Shown here one piece after another: positions 1 to 7,635 of a DNA stretch of 64,000 nt. Made by a program: the position numbers and the translations under genes. The notes under the pieces are model-generated. The model saw nothing but the letters and a program-made list of their open reading frames with translations. It was not told the origin of the DNA and ran no database searches. Origin of the DNA: Microlunatus flavus (GTDB lineage: Bacteria; Actinomycetota; Actinomycetes; Propionibacteriales; Propionibacteriaceae); NCBI RefSeq assembly GCF_900110855.1, contig NZ_FOFA01000001.1:496001-560000 (forward strand), in the 5' to 3' direction. Position 1 is the stretch's first letter. Each line of letters opens with the position of its first letter.

Positions 1-107
1 TCCAGCGCGGTCGCCACAGCGGCGGCCGTCTCCTCGGGCTGGCTCTGGTAGACGCCCAGCCCGAGCGCCGGCATCACGACGCCGTTGTTCAGCGAGATCA
101 GTTCCAT
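1..107 (-). CDS. Aldo/keto reductase, N-terminal fragment at window edge
   Basis: Only the first 35 codons lie in the window; the gene continues beyond the left edge. It starts with ATG at 107. The N-terminus reads NNGVVMPALGLGVYQ, the opening beta-hairpin and first strand typical of the 2,5-diketo-D-gluconate-reductase-like AKR branch (NADPH-dependent carbonyl reduction in the cytosol). The catalytic residues are outside the window, so substrate cannot be judged. It is divergent from the TetR gene at 218, with a palindromic operator between them, so it is probably that repressor's target. Confidence 0.7.
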   Translation of the reverse strand, partial: MELISLNNGVVMPALGLGVYQSQPEETAAAVATAL

Positions 108-116
108 ACCTCGCAC

Positions 117-136
117 TGTACCTACGAGTAGGTACA
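117..136. promoter_or_regulatory. TetR-type operator palindrome
   Basis: Perfect inverted repeat TGTACCTAC-GA-GTAGGTACA: 9-bp arms around a 2-bp centre. It lies 9 bp upstream of the leftward AKR start and 81 bp upstream of the rightward TetR start. Position and symmetry fit an autoregulatory TetR operator controlling both directions; binding is inferred. Confidence 0.65.
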
Positions 137-217
137 TTGAGAAGTGAGACCATCCCCGCGCCCGTCCAGGCACCGGAGGACGCTTGACGGGCAGGACCGG
201 ACGCGAAGGAGGCGACG

Positions 218-808
218 ATGGCGCAGGAGCGGGCGCGCACGGGCTCGCGTGAGCGCCTCGTGGAGGCGACGCGGGAGCTCCTGTGGCAGCACGGCTACTC
301 GGGGACCACACCCGCGGCGATCCGGGCACGCTCGGACGTCGGCCAGGGCAGCATGTACCACCACTTCCCGACCAAGGTCGACCTCGCGGCCGAGGCCCTG
401 CGGGTGAGCAGCGCGGAGGCCGAGCGGTCCATCGACGCCTACCTGGACGAGGCGCCCTCCCCCGGCGCGGCCGTGGCGCGCTACCTCAGCAAGCCGAGGG
501 ACGGCGAGAAGGGCTGCCGCTTCGGACGCCTGACGCTCGACGACGCCGTGCTCGAGGACGAACGTCTGCGGAGGCCGGTGTCGGAGACGCTCACCTGGTA
601 CCGGCAGCGCATGGAAGCGCTCCTGCGGGAGGGGCAGGCGAGCGGCGAGCTGCGTCCGGACTTCTCGGCCGAGGCCGTCGGGGCGACGGTCATCGCGATG
701 CTGCAGGGAGCCCACGTCCTGGCTCGCGCCGACCGCAGCCAGGCCTCGTACGAGCGGGTGATCGAGGGCGCCCTGACCCTGCTCGAGGGTCTGGAGAGCC
801 GGAGATGA
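218..808 (+). CDS. TetR/AcrR family transcriptional regulator
   Basis: A 196-aa repressor of usual family length. The N-terminal helix-turn-helix is seen in residues about 10-55, with the family core TPAAIRARSDVGQGSMYHHF followed by a K-x-D-L segment; the remaining two thirds is the helical ligand-binding and dimerisation domain (TetR_C_LfrR-like by feel, not certain). The ATG at 218 follows a GGAGG ribosome-binding site. The gene leads an operon with a cupin gene (ATGA overlap) and a DUF4259 gene, and is divergent from an AKR. A perfect 9+9 bp palindrome at 117-136 is the likely operator. The ligand is unknown. Confidence 0.88.
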   Translation: MAQERARTGSRERLVEATRELLWQHGYSGTTPAAIRARSDVGQGSMYHHFPTKVDLAAEALRVSSAEAERSIDAYLDEAPSPGAAVARYLSKPRDGEKGCRFGRLTLDDAVLEDERLRRPVSETLTWYRQRMEALLREGQASGELRPDFSAEAVGATVIAMLQGAHVLARADRSQASYERVIEGALTLLEGLESRR

Positions 809-1203
809 CGGCAGATCCCACCCCGGACGCCCTCGGGGTGGAGACCGAGGTCCGCAACGTCCGGCGCGCGCTCGAGCGCATCGGCGAGCACTGGCAGCCG
901 CACCGGCTCACGAGCGTCAACGACTACGACGTCAAGGTCGTCAAGATCAAGGGCGAGTTCGTGTGGCACACGCACCCCGACACCGACGAGCTCTTCCTGG
1001 TCCTGCGCGGCCGGCTGACGATCCGGCTGCGGGACCGCGACGTGGTGCTCGAGGAGCAGGACGTCTTCGTCGTCCCCCGCGGGGTCGAGCACTGCCCCGA
1101 GGCCGAGGACGAGGTGCACGCGCTGCTCATCGAGCCGCGCGGCACGCTCAACACCGGCGACGCCGGCGGGCCGATGACCTCGGTCCTGCGCGAGCTCGCC
1201 TGA
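805..1203 (+). CDS. Cupin-domain protein
   Basis: A 132-aa single-domain cupin. Motif 1 is visible as HTHPDTDELFLVLRG (two His and one Glu of the metal site), and motif 2 as VVPRGVEHCPEAE with the last metal-binding His. Single-domain cupins of this kind are small metal-dependent enzymes or sugar/ligand-binding proteins, so the substrate cannot be assigned. The ATG overlaps the stop codon of the upstream TetR gene (ATGA), and its own stop overlaps the next start (TGATG), so the three genes are translationally coupled. Confidence 0.85.
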   Translation: MTADPTPDALGVETEVRNVRRALERIGEHWQPHRLTSVNDYDVKVVKIKGEFVWHTHPDTDELFLVLRGRLTIRLRDRDVVLEEQDVFVVPRGVEHCPEAEDEVHALLIEPRGTLNTGDAGGPMTSVLRELA

Positions 1204-1640
1204 TGGGCGCGTGGGGCAACGGACCCTTCGACAACGACGACGCCCTCGACCTGCTCGGTGAGCTCGGGGACAGCGACCGTCCGCTGGCTGACGAGCTGAG
1301 GAACGTCCTCGACCCGACCGGCGGCCGACGGCCCCGCTTCTGGGCACGGCTGCTGAGGCGCCCGTCCGAGCAGGACAGCAGCGACGAGATGAACGACTTC
1401 ACCGTCGTCGCCGCGGCCGCGGTCGTCGCCGCCGGGCTCGGGCTCGACACCGGGGAGGACCAGGTCCGCGAGCTGCTGGCGAACAAGCCCCTCCGGGTGG
1501 GCGCCGAGCCCCGGTCCAGCGCCAGGGCGGCCCTCGCCCGGGCCACCGGCCCGGAGAGCGAGTGGTTCGAGCTGTGGCAGGAGTCGGGTGAGCTCGACCG
1601 GACGCAGGCCGAGGTCGACCGGGTCCGCCGGCTGCTCTGA
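1203..1640 (+). CDS. DUF4259 family protein
   Basis: A 145-aa protein beginning MGAWGNGPFDNDDALDLLGE, the hallmark opening of DUF4259 proteins, whose function is unknown. No signal peptide or membrane segment is seen; it is probably a cytosolic helical protein. Its ATG overlaps the stop of the cupin gene by one base, making it the third gene of the TetR-cupin-DUF4259 operon. It is convergent with the AKR that ends at 1739. Confidence 0.85.
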   Translation: MGAWGNGPFDNDDALDLLGELGDSDRPLADELRNVLDPTGGRRPRFWARLLRRPSEQDSSDEMNDFTVVAAAAVVAAGLGLDTGEDQVRELLANKPLRVGAEPRSSARAALARATGPESEWFELWQESGELDRTQAEVDRVRRLL

Positions 1641-1642
1641 GG

Positions 1643-1740
1643 GATCCGGGCGAGAGCGGCGCACACACGGAGGCGCCGACCGCGGGTGCCGCAGCCGGGC
1701 GCACGGCGCCACCACACGCCGAGAGCCGCTCGTCCGGATC
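1643..1740. terminator. Possible long-stem terminator between convergent genes
   Basis: The segment 1643-1660 can pair with 1725-1740 (about 15 of 16 positions, with a two-base bulge) across a loop of about 64 nt, in the gap between the convergent DUF4259 and AKR genes. The right arm touches the AKR stop codon. There is no T-tract and the loop is large, so the call is weak. Confidence 0.25.
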
Positions 1741-2641
1741 AGCCTGGCTGGTGCTCCTGGTCGGCGAACCGCGCGCCCCAGACCGCGTCGAGCTCGGCCG
1801 ACGTCGCGGCGTCGAGCTCGATGCTCCCGACCTCCAGGTTCTCCTCGAGGTGCTCCACGCTCGCCGTGCCGGGGATGAGGAGGGTGTTCGGCGCGTGCCC
1901 GAGCAACCAGGCGAGCCCGACCTGCGCCGGGGTCACGCCGAGGCGCGAGGCGGCGGCGACCACCTCGGGCTGCTCGGCGACCTTCGGCATTCCCGGGAAA
2001 CCGGATCCGAGCGGGAAGTACGGCACCCACGCGACCCCCGCCGCCACGCAGAGGTCGAGCATGGTCTCGAACTGCCGGGCGACGAGTCCGTACGCGTTCT
2101 GGACGCAGACGATCCCTGCGGGCAGTGCGCGCCGGAGCACCGCTTCGGTGACCGCGCTGATCCCGATCGCGCCGATGAGCCCCTGGTCGCGCAGGGCCGT
2201 CATCTCCGCGAGCTGGTCGTCGAGGTCGACGACCTGGTCCCCGGACGCGACGAGACCGGGTCCGGTGTCGGCGCGCCGCAGGTTCACGACGTCGATCCGG
2301 TCACGGCCGAGCGAGCGGAGGTTGTCCTCGACCGCGACGCGCAGCTCGTGGGGCTTCTGCGCGAGCCGGAGCGGCCGGTCGCCCCCGGTGGTCCGCACCG
2401 CGCCGACCTTGGTGACCACGACCACGCGGTCGTCGCCGTCGAGCGCGTCACGGAGGATCTCGTTGGCGACCGAGTCGCCGTAGAAGTCCGCCGTGTCGAA
2501 GTGGTCGACCCCGAGCTCGACCGCGCGACGGACCAGCTTCTCCCCCGCGCCGCGGTCGTCCGCGTAGTGCTCGAGGGCCATCGCGCCGTACCCGACCCGG
2601 GAGACGGTGCGACCGGCGAGGTCGTAGGTGGTGTTCGCCAT
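1739..2641 (-). CDS. Aldo/keto reductase lacking the usual catalytic His
   Basis: A 300-aa AKR (TIM barrel, NADPH-dependent). The Asp and Tyr of the tetrad are seen in HFDTADFYG and the Lys in VVVTKVG. The fourth residue is not: the strand that normally reads L-x-x-H here reads VVNLRRAD, with Arg where His is expected. The nucleotide-binding end is recognisable near IPGTASVEHLEENL. Some YajO/Tas-like AKR branches share this change, so it need not be inactive. The ATG at 2641 is divergent from the TetR gene at 2714, with two operator palindromes between, so it is probably repressed by that TetR. Confidence 0.88.
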   Translation of the reverse strand: MANTTYDLAGRTVSRVGYGAMALEHYADDRGAGEKLVRRAVELGVDHFDTADFYGDSVANEILRDALDGDDRVVVVTKVGAVRTTGGDRPLRLAQKPHELRVAVEDNLRSLGRDRIDVVNLRRADTGPGLVASGDQVVDLDDQLAEMTALRDQGLIGAIGISAVTEAVLRRALPAGIVCVQNAYGLVARQFETMLDLCVAAGVAWVPYFPLGSGFPGMPKVAEQPEVVAAASRLGVTPAQVGLAWLLGHAPNTLLIPGTASVEHLEENLEVGSIELDAATSAELDAVWGARFADQEHQPG

Positions 2642-2668
2642 GCGTGTCCGTTCGTATGATCGACGAGT

Positions 2669-2711
2669 GCGGAGGACCCTCCGCTTCAGCCACTATACGG
2701 AGGAACCTCCG
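2669..2711. promoter_or_regulatory. Tandem TetR-type operators between AKR and TetR genes
   Basis: Two related palindromes lie in the divergent intergenic region: GCGGAGG-AC-CCTCCGC at 2669-2684 and CGGAGG-AA-CCTCCG at 2698-2711. Their centres are 28 bp apart. The half-site CGGAGG is also a perfect Shine-Dalgarno sequence, and the second operator ends only 2 nt before the TTG start of the TetR gene. Repressor binding could therefore cover promoter and translation start together. The palindromes are read directly; the regulator assignment is inference from context. Confidence 0.65.
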
Positions 2712-2713
2712 CT

Positions 2714-3310
2714 TTGTCGTCCACGCCCGGTGCTCCTCGACCCGCGCGGGAGGCCCGTGCCCCTCGTGCGGATGCGCTGCGGAACCGCGCCGCGCTCGTG
2801 GAGGCAGCCCGCGCAGCGTTCGTCGACGTCGGCGAGGACGCCTCGCTCGAGGGCATCGCCCGGACGGCCGGGGTCGGGATCGGCACGCTCTACCGGAACT
2901 TCCCGCGCCGCGAGGACCTGATCGCCGCGGTCTACGCCGGTGAGCTCGAAGGGGTCGCCCAGGCAGCCGACGCGCTCCTCGCCGGCGACGCCACCGCCGC
3001 CGAGGCGTTCCGCGGCTGGACCGACCGCTACGCCGACTTCGTCGCCACCAAGCGCGGGATGGCGGAGACGCTCCGGCCCGGCGTCCTGGCGGGAGCCGCC
3101 GCCGAGGGCGGGACGCGCGGTCGGGTGAGGAGCGTCGTACGCCGCTTCCTCGACGCCGGGCAGGCCGACGGGTCCCTGCGCCCCGACCTCGACGCCGACG
3201 ACGTGACCACGGCCCTGGTGGGGGTGTTCCTCGCGACGCGCGACGCCACCGATCCCGATCAGCTCCGACGCCTGCTCGACCTCGTCGTCACCGGGCTCCG
3301 CGCGCGCTGA
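2714..3310 (+). CDS. TetR/AcrR family transcriptional regulator
   Basis: A 198-aa regulator. The HTH lies in about residues 25-70 with IARTAGVGIGTLYRNFPRRE as the recognition core; the C-terminal domain resembles SbtR-like TetR proteins (TDRYADFVATKRGM). The best start is TTG at 2714, placed after the GGAGG of the overlapping operator; no in-frame ATG gives a complete HTH. It is divergent from the AKR at 2641, which it probably represses along with itself. Confidence 0.87.
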   Translation: MSSTPGAPRPAREARAPRADALRNRAALVEAARAAFVDVGEDASLEGIARTAGVGIGTLYRNFPRREDLIAAVYAGELEGVAQAADALLAGDATAAEAFRGWTDRYADFVATKRGMAETLRPGVLAGAAAEGGTRGRVRSVVRRFLDAGQADGSLRPDLDADDVTTALVGVFLATRDATDPDQLRRLLDLVVTGLRAR

Positions 3311-3463
3311 AGATTCCTGAGACACGAGCCGACCCTCCGCGGAGATCGGGCCGGACCCCACCCGCACGCAGCATCAGCGACGCGACCGCAACCACCGCGA
3401 CGTCCTCCGACACCAGAGCACGACCACCACTCCGAGGAGGGTCGAGCAGGAAGCCGATTCGAC

Positions 3464-3485
3464 GCGACCGTCGGATCACGGTCGC
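3464..3485. terminator. Hairpin between convergent TetR and AKR genes
   Basis: Perfect 8-bp stem GCGACCGT / ACGGTCGC with a 6-nt loop, in the 194-nt gap between the rightward TetR gene and the leftward AKR gene. It has no T-run, as is common in high-GC actinobacteria. It is a plausible bidirectional terminator; the rest of the gap shows nothing recognisable. Confidence 0.4.
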
Positions 3486-3504
3486 CAGCAGCGCTCGAGG
3501 GCCG

Positions 3505-4545
3505 CTACACCCAGGACTGCGGGCGGACAGGATCTGGCAGCTTGGCGTAGAAGTGGCTCGCGGCGGGCGGGAAGATCCGGTCGACCTCCGCCAGCTCGGC
3601 CGAGCCGAGCTTGATCTCGACACCGACCAGCAGCTCCTCGAGGTCCTGCACCGTCGCCGGCCCGATGATGGGCGCGGTCACGGCCGGGTTCGCGAGCTGC
3701 CAGGCGAGGGTGACGGCCGGCACCTTGTGCCCGAGGTCGTGGCAGAACTTCGCGTACTCGAGCAGCTGCGGGCGGTACCTCTCGACGAGCTCTTCGGCCT
3801 CCTCGTCGAAGGTTCGATCTGTGGGATCCAGCAGGTCGACGGCGAAGACGCCCCGTCGCAGCGGGCTGAACAGCAGGACACCGATCCCCTGGTCCGTCGC
3901 GCAGGGGAAGGCCTCGATCTCCGCCTCGCGCGAGACCGGGTCGTAGCGGTGCTGCGTGCTCACGAGACCCATGAAGTTCCGGCGCCGCGCCGCCTCCTGC
4001 CCCTTCATCATCTCCCAGGCGTAGAACTGGCTGCTGCCGACGTAGTCGACCTTGCCTGCGCGAACGAGGTCCTCGAAGGCCTCCCAGACCTGGTCCCACT
4101 GCGCGAAGTGGTCGACGTAGTGCATCTGGATCAGCTCGATGTGGTCGGTGCCGAGCCGCTTCAGGGAGTCCTCGACGTGGCGCCGGATCTTCCACAGGGA
4201 CAGGCCGTCCCGGGTGTTCGGTCCGTCGAGGTCGTTGTCGAGCATGGTCCGGCCGACCTTCGTGCCGAGGAAGACCTTCTCGCGCCGTCCGCCTCCCTGC
4301 GCGAACCAGCGCCCGATGATGTTCTCGGTCTCGCCGGTGGTGCCGGTTCCGTCGTTGCCGTAGACGTTCGCGGTGTCGAAGAAGTTGATGCCGGCATCGA
4401 CGGCGGCGTCCATGATCCGGAAGGCCTCGGCCTCGCTGGTCGAGCCGAACGCCCCGGCGAACCTGTCCCCGGGCCCGAAGTTGGCGGTGCCCAGGCACAG
4501 CTGGCTGAGCAGGACGTTCGAGCTTCCCAGGGGGCTGTACTTCAT
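3505..4545 (-). CDS. Aldo/keto reductase (paralogue of 5505-6545)
   Basis: A 346-aa AKR with all four catalytic residues visible: FFDTANVYG (Asp, Tyr), FLGTKVGR (Lys) and IQMHYVDH (His). It opens MKYSPLGSSNVLLSQLCLGT. A large insert after the Tyr strand (NDGTGTTGETENIIG) and the C-terminal segment (FYAKLPDPVRPQSWV) are shared with the AKR at 5505-6545; the two are near-duplicates flanking an epimerase gene. It is the last gene of the minus-strand operon that begins with the solute-binding protein at 12816. The substrate is unknown; a sugar carbonyl is suggested by the neighbours. Confidence 0.9.
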   Translation of the reverse strand: MKYSPLGSSNVLLSQLCLGTANFGPGDRFAGAFGSTSEAEAFRIMDAAVDAGINFFDTANVYGNDGTGTTGETENIIGRWFAQGGGRREKVFLGTKVGRTMLDNDLDGPNTRDGLSLWKIRRHVEDSLKRLGTDHIELIQMHYVDHFAQWDQVWEAFEDLVRAGKVDYVGSSQFYAWEMMKGQEAARRRNFMGLVSTQHRYDPVSREAEIEAFPCATDQGIGVLLFSPLRRGVFAVDLLDPTDRTFDEEAEELVERYRPQLLEYAKFCHDLGHKVPAVTLAWQLANPAVTAPIIGPATVQDLEELLVGVEIKLGSAELAEVDRIFPPAASHFYAKLPDPVRPQSWV

Positions 4546-4618
4546 GGTGTCCTCCGCGATCTGTCGGGTGAGAGCGCTGTGGTGCGCGTCAGGTTCTCGG
4601 TGGTGGTGCGGTCGTGCA

Positions 4619-5500
4619 TCAGCGGTGGAGGGTGATCTCGAACCGGTGGGTGCGCGCGTCGCCGGGCGCGACGACGTTCGTGCCCGGCCGCTCCGCCCAG
4701 ACGTGGTCGACGTCCGACACCGGGTGGCTGGTGATGGCGCCGTAGAAGGGCTCCAGGCAGACGAACGGCTCGCCCGGCCTGGTCCAGACCTGGAGGTACG
4801 GCGCCGAGCCGAGATCCATCTCCACGCTGCGCACGCTGCCCCTGCCTCGAAGGCGGACCCGCTGGCCCGGCGGTGACGTCAGGCAGAAGGCGCCGTCGGC
4901 GAAGAGCGGGTGGGCAAGGGCGAGCCGTCGGCCGTCCTCGGAGAAGGCGGCGACGAGCGCGTCGGGCGGCCCGAAGGTCCGGGCGATGCTGTCCGGTCCC
5001 GCAGGGGCGTCGAGCTCCAGCCAGTGGTCGCCGAGCGCGGGCCCCTCGTCGTCGACCGGGCAGGAGAAGAAGGGGTGCGCCCCGACCGAGTAGAGCAGGT
5101 CGTCGGTACCGGGGTTCGCCACCTCGTACTCCGTCACGAGGGTCGAGCCCTCGATCGAGTAGCGCACGCGGAACCGGAACGCGAAGGGGTAGCCCTGCCG
5201 GGTCTCCTCGGTGTCCGTGAGCTCCAGGACCGCGTGGGACTCGTCGAGGTCGACGACGTCGAAGTCCGACGCCTGGGCGAACCCGTGCTGACCCATCGCG
5301 AACTCGGCGCCCCCGTGGAGGTAGCGACCTCCGGGGACGTTGCCGAGCAGCGGGAAGCACACGACCGCGTGCGACGTCTCGGGCGAGCGCCACCGCCCGA
5401 AGTAGTCGACGTCCTCGTCCCGGAAGCCCAGCGTGAGCTGCTCGGCGCCGACCGTGTCGAACGTGAAGGCGAGCGACGGGCTCGTGAGCGTGTGTCGCAC
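4619..5500 (-). CDS. Aldose 1-epimerase (mutarotase) family protein
   Basis: A 293-aa galactose-mutarotase-fold protein. The conserved entry HGGAEFAMGQHGFAQ contains the HGFA-type core with a catalytic His candidate; SVGAHPFFSCP carries the second conserved His (GxHPxF); and FVCLEPFYGA supplies the acidic residue (E) expected near the C-terminus. These enzymes interconvert alpha and beta anomers of free sugars in the cytosol. GTG at 5500 starts 4 nt after the stop of the upstream AKR, so the two are coupled. Lying between twin AKR genes, it probably supplies the correct anomer of the sugar being reduced or oxidised; the exact sugar is not evident. Confidence 0.88.
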   Translation of the reverse strand: MRHTLTSPSLAFTFDTVGAEQLTLGFRDEDVDYFGRWRSPETSHAVVCFPLLGNVPGGRYLHGGAEFAMGQHGFAQASDFDVVDLDESHAVLELTDTEETRQGYPFAFRFRVRYSIEGSTLVTEYEVANPGTDDLLYSVGAHPFFSCPVDDEGPALGDHWLELDAPAGPDSIARTFGPPDALVAAFSEDGRRLALAHPLFADGAFCLTSPPGQRVRLRGRGSVRSVEMDLGSAPYLQVWTRPGEPFVCLEPFYGAITSHPVSDVDHVWAERPGTNVVAPGDARTHRFEITLHR

Positions 5501-5504
5501 GACC

Positions 5505-6545
5505 TCACACCCAAGACTGCGGGCGGGGGTGCGAGGGCGCCTCGCCGTAGAACTCGCTGGTGGGCGCGGGGAAGATCCGGTTCAGCTCGGCCAGCTCGGC
5601 GTCGCTGAGGACGATGTCCACGCTCACCAGGAGCTCCTCGAGGTCCTGGACCGTGGCCGGGCCGATGACGGGTGCGGTGACGGCGGGATGGGCCAGCTCC
5701 CAGGCGAGCGTGACCGCCGCGACCTTGTGCCCGAGGTCGTGGCAGAACTTCGCGTACTCCGTGAGCTGGGGGCGGTACCGCTCGACCAGGTCGGACGCGG
5801 TCTTGTCGAGCGGGCGGTCGTCGGGCTCGAGCAGGTCGAGGGCGAGGAGCCCGCGCCGCAGCGGGCTGTAGAGCAGGACGCCGATGCCCTGGTCCGTCGC
5901 GCACGGGAAGGCCTCGAGCTCGGCCTGGCGCGTCACCAGGTCGTAGCGGTGCTGCGTGCTCACCAGCCCCATGAACTGGCGTCGGCGCGCGGCCTCCTGC
6001 GCCTTCATCAGCTCCCACCCGTAGAACCGGCTGGCGCCCACGTAGTCGACCTTGCCGGAGCGGACGAGCCCCTCGAACGCCTCCCAGAGCTGGTCCCACT
6101 GACCGTGCTGGTCGACCTGGTGCATCTGGACGAGCTCGACGTGGTCGGTGCCGAGCCGCTGCAGCGAGCCCTCGACGTGGCGCCGGATCTTCCACAGCGA
6201 GAGGCTGTCGCGGGTGTTCGGCCCGTCGTGGTCGTTGTCGAACATCGTGCGCCCGACCTTCGTCGCGAGGAACACGCGCTCGCGCCGGCCGCCGCCCTGC
6301 GCGAGCCACCGTCCGACGATGCGTTCGGTCGAGCCGCTGGAGCCGTGGGGGTAGTTCCCGTACGCGTTCGCGGTGTCGAAGAAGGTGATCCCCGCGTCCA
6401 GGGCGGCGTCCATGATCCGGAACGCCTCGGCCTCGTCGGTGGAACCGAAAGCCCCGACGAAGTCCGCGCCGACCCCGAAGTTCCCGGTCCCCAGGCAGAG
6501 CTTGCTGACGAGCACGTTCGTGCTGCCGAGCGGGCCGTACTTCAT
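5505..6545 (-). CDS. Aldo/keto reductase (paralogue of 3505-4545)
   Basis: A 346-aa AKR with an intact tetrad: FFDTANAYG, FLATKVGR and VQMHQVDQH. It begins MKYGPLGSTNVLVSKLCLGT and ends RPQSWV exactly like its paralogue, with equal length and colinear sequence, so the pair arose by tandem duplication with the mutarotase gene in between. It starts with ATG and has a short gap from the lactonase gene upstream in the operon. Different substrate or cofactor preference of the two copies is possible but cannot be read from sequence. Confidence 0.9.
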   Translation of the reverse strand: MKYGPLGSTNVLVSKLCLGTGNFGVGADFVGAFGSTDEAEAFRIMDAALDAGITFFDTANAYGNYPHGSSGSTERIVGRWLAQGGGRRERVFLATKVGRTMFDNDHDGPNTRDSLSLWKIRRHVEGSLQRLGTDHVELVQMHQVDQHGQWDQLWEAFEGLVRSGKVDYVGASRFYGWELMKAQEAARRRQFMGLVSTQHRYDLVTRQAELEAFPCATDQGIGVLLYSPLRRGLLALDLLEPDDRPLDKTASDLVERYRPQLTEYAKFCHDLGHKVAAVTLAWELAHPAVTAPVIGPATVQDLEELLVSVDIVLSDAELAELNRIFPAPTSEFYGEAPSHPRPQSWV

Positions 6546-6640
6546 GCGTTCTCCTCAGAGGTCGTACAGGACGGGCGGACGGGGCGACGCCGGTGCGCGC
6601 CGACGGGCCGCGAGGCAGCCGGCGGGACGGTGGCCCGCTC

Positions 6641-7633
6641 TCACAGCGCGACGACGCAGGTCGGCGCGGGGACGGAGGTCTCCGCGACGATCGGGTGCGG
6701 GTCGCGGAGACCGACCAGCCGCAGCCGGTCGTCGCGGGGGTCGGCGACGGCGAGGTGGTCCCCCACGAGCGTGAAGTCGCGGGGCCAGGTGCCGCCCGAC
6801 GCGAGCTCGCGCGGGTCGGTCAGCCCCTCGGGCGAGGCGAGCACCGACAGGATCGTCCCGGGCCCACGGTTCGCCACGAGGATGCGCCCCTGGTGGACGC
6901 CGATCGCGGACGGCATGACCTCGCCGGCCGTGCTGGACGAGGACCGGACGACCCCGTCCAACGGTGCACCGCCGTCGAGCGGGCCCCAGCGCACCTCGCC
7001 GGACAGCTCGCACGCGACGAACAGCGTGCCGTGCACGACGACGGCGTGGCGGGGGCCGGAGCCGGCCGGCACGTTCCAGGCGTGCCGGTGCTCGAGCCGG
7101 CCCTCGTCGGAGACGACGAACCGGTGGACGAGGTCGGTGCCCAGGTCGGGGACCACGTAGGCGCCCCCGACGTCCAGGACCTGGTGCGGGTGGGGCGACT
7201 CCTGGCGGGGGTGGGGCCCCGACCCGTCGAAGCGGACCTCGTCGGTCTGCTTCAGGTCGCCGCCAGCCACCCGGAAGACGCTGACCGACCCCGAGCCGTA
7301 CTCGGCGGACAGCAGGTGCCTCCCGTCGCCCGTCACGCACAGGTGCGCCGCACCCGCGGCGACCCGTTCCCGGCGCAGCAGCTCGAGGGCCCCGTGGTCC
7401 GACCAGCGGAACGCGGTGAGGTGGGGCTCGTCGTCGAGCTGCGACGCGACGTAGAGGGTGTGCGACGACCGCGACACCGCCAGGTACGAGACGGTTCCTG
7501 TGTCGGCGGTCCCGAGCTCCTCGAGGGTGGCGTCCTCGACCCCGCGATCCGGCGCACGTACCGCGAGGACCCTCAGGCCCCCGCGCCCGTCCGGCGTCGG
7601 GTCGCCGCCGACGGCCAGCAGTGCTGGTCCCAC
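6641..7633 (-). CDS. Lactonase family protein (7-bladed beta-propeller, YbhE/Pgl-like)
   Basis: A 330-aa single-domain propeller related to the 6-phosphogluconolactonase (YbhE) and carboxy-cis,cis-muconate cyclase fold. Repeated blade motifs are visible, including the family signature SPHPHQV and the substrate-pocket segment NVPAGSGPRHAV. It would hydrolyse a sugar lactone to the open acid in the cytosol. GTG at 7633 begins 2 nt after the ABC ATPase stop, so it is coupled to the importer genes. With AKRs and a mutarotase downstream, the operon looks designed to oxidise or reduce an imported saccharide through a lactone; the sugar itself is unassigned. Confidence 0.85.
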   Translation of the reverse strand: MGPALLAVGGDPTPDGRGGLRVLAVRAPDRGVEDATLEELGTADTGTVSYLAVSRSSHTLYVASQLDDEPHLTAFRWSDHGALELLRRERVAAGAAHLCVTGDGRHLLSAEYGSGSVSVFRVAGGDLKQTDEVRFDGSGPHPRQESPHPHQVLDVGGAYVVPDLGTDLVHRFVVSDEGRLEHRHAWNVPAGSGPRHAVVVHGTLFVACELSGEVRWGPLDGGAPLDGVVRSSSSTAGEVMPSAIGVHQGRILVANRGPGTILSVLASPEGLTDPRELASGGTWPRDFTLVGDHLAVADPRDDRLRLVGLRDPHPIVAETSVPAPTCVVAL

Positions 7634-7635
7634 CG

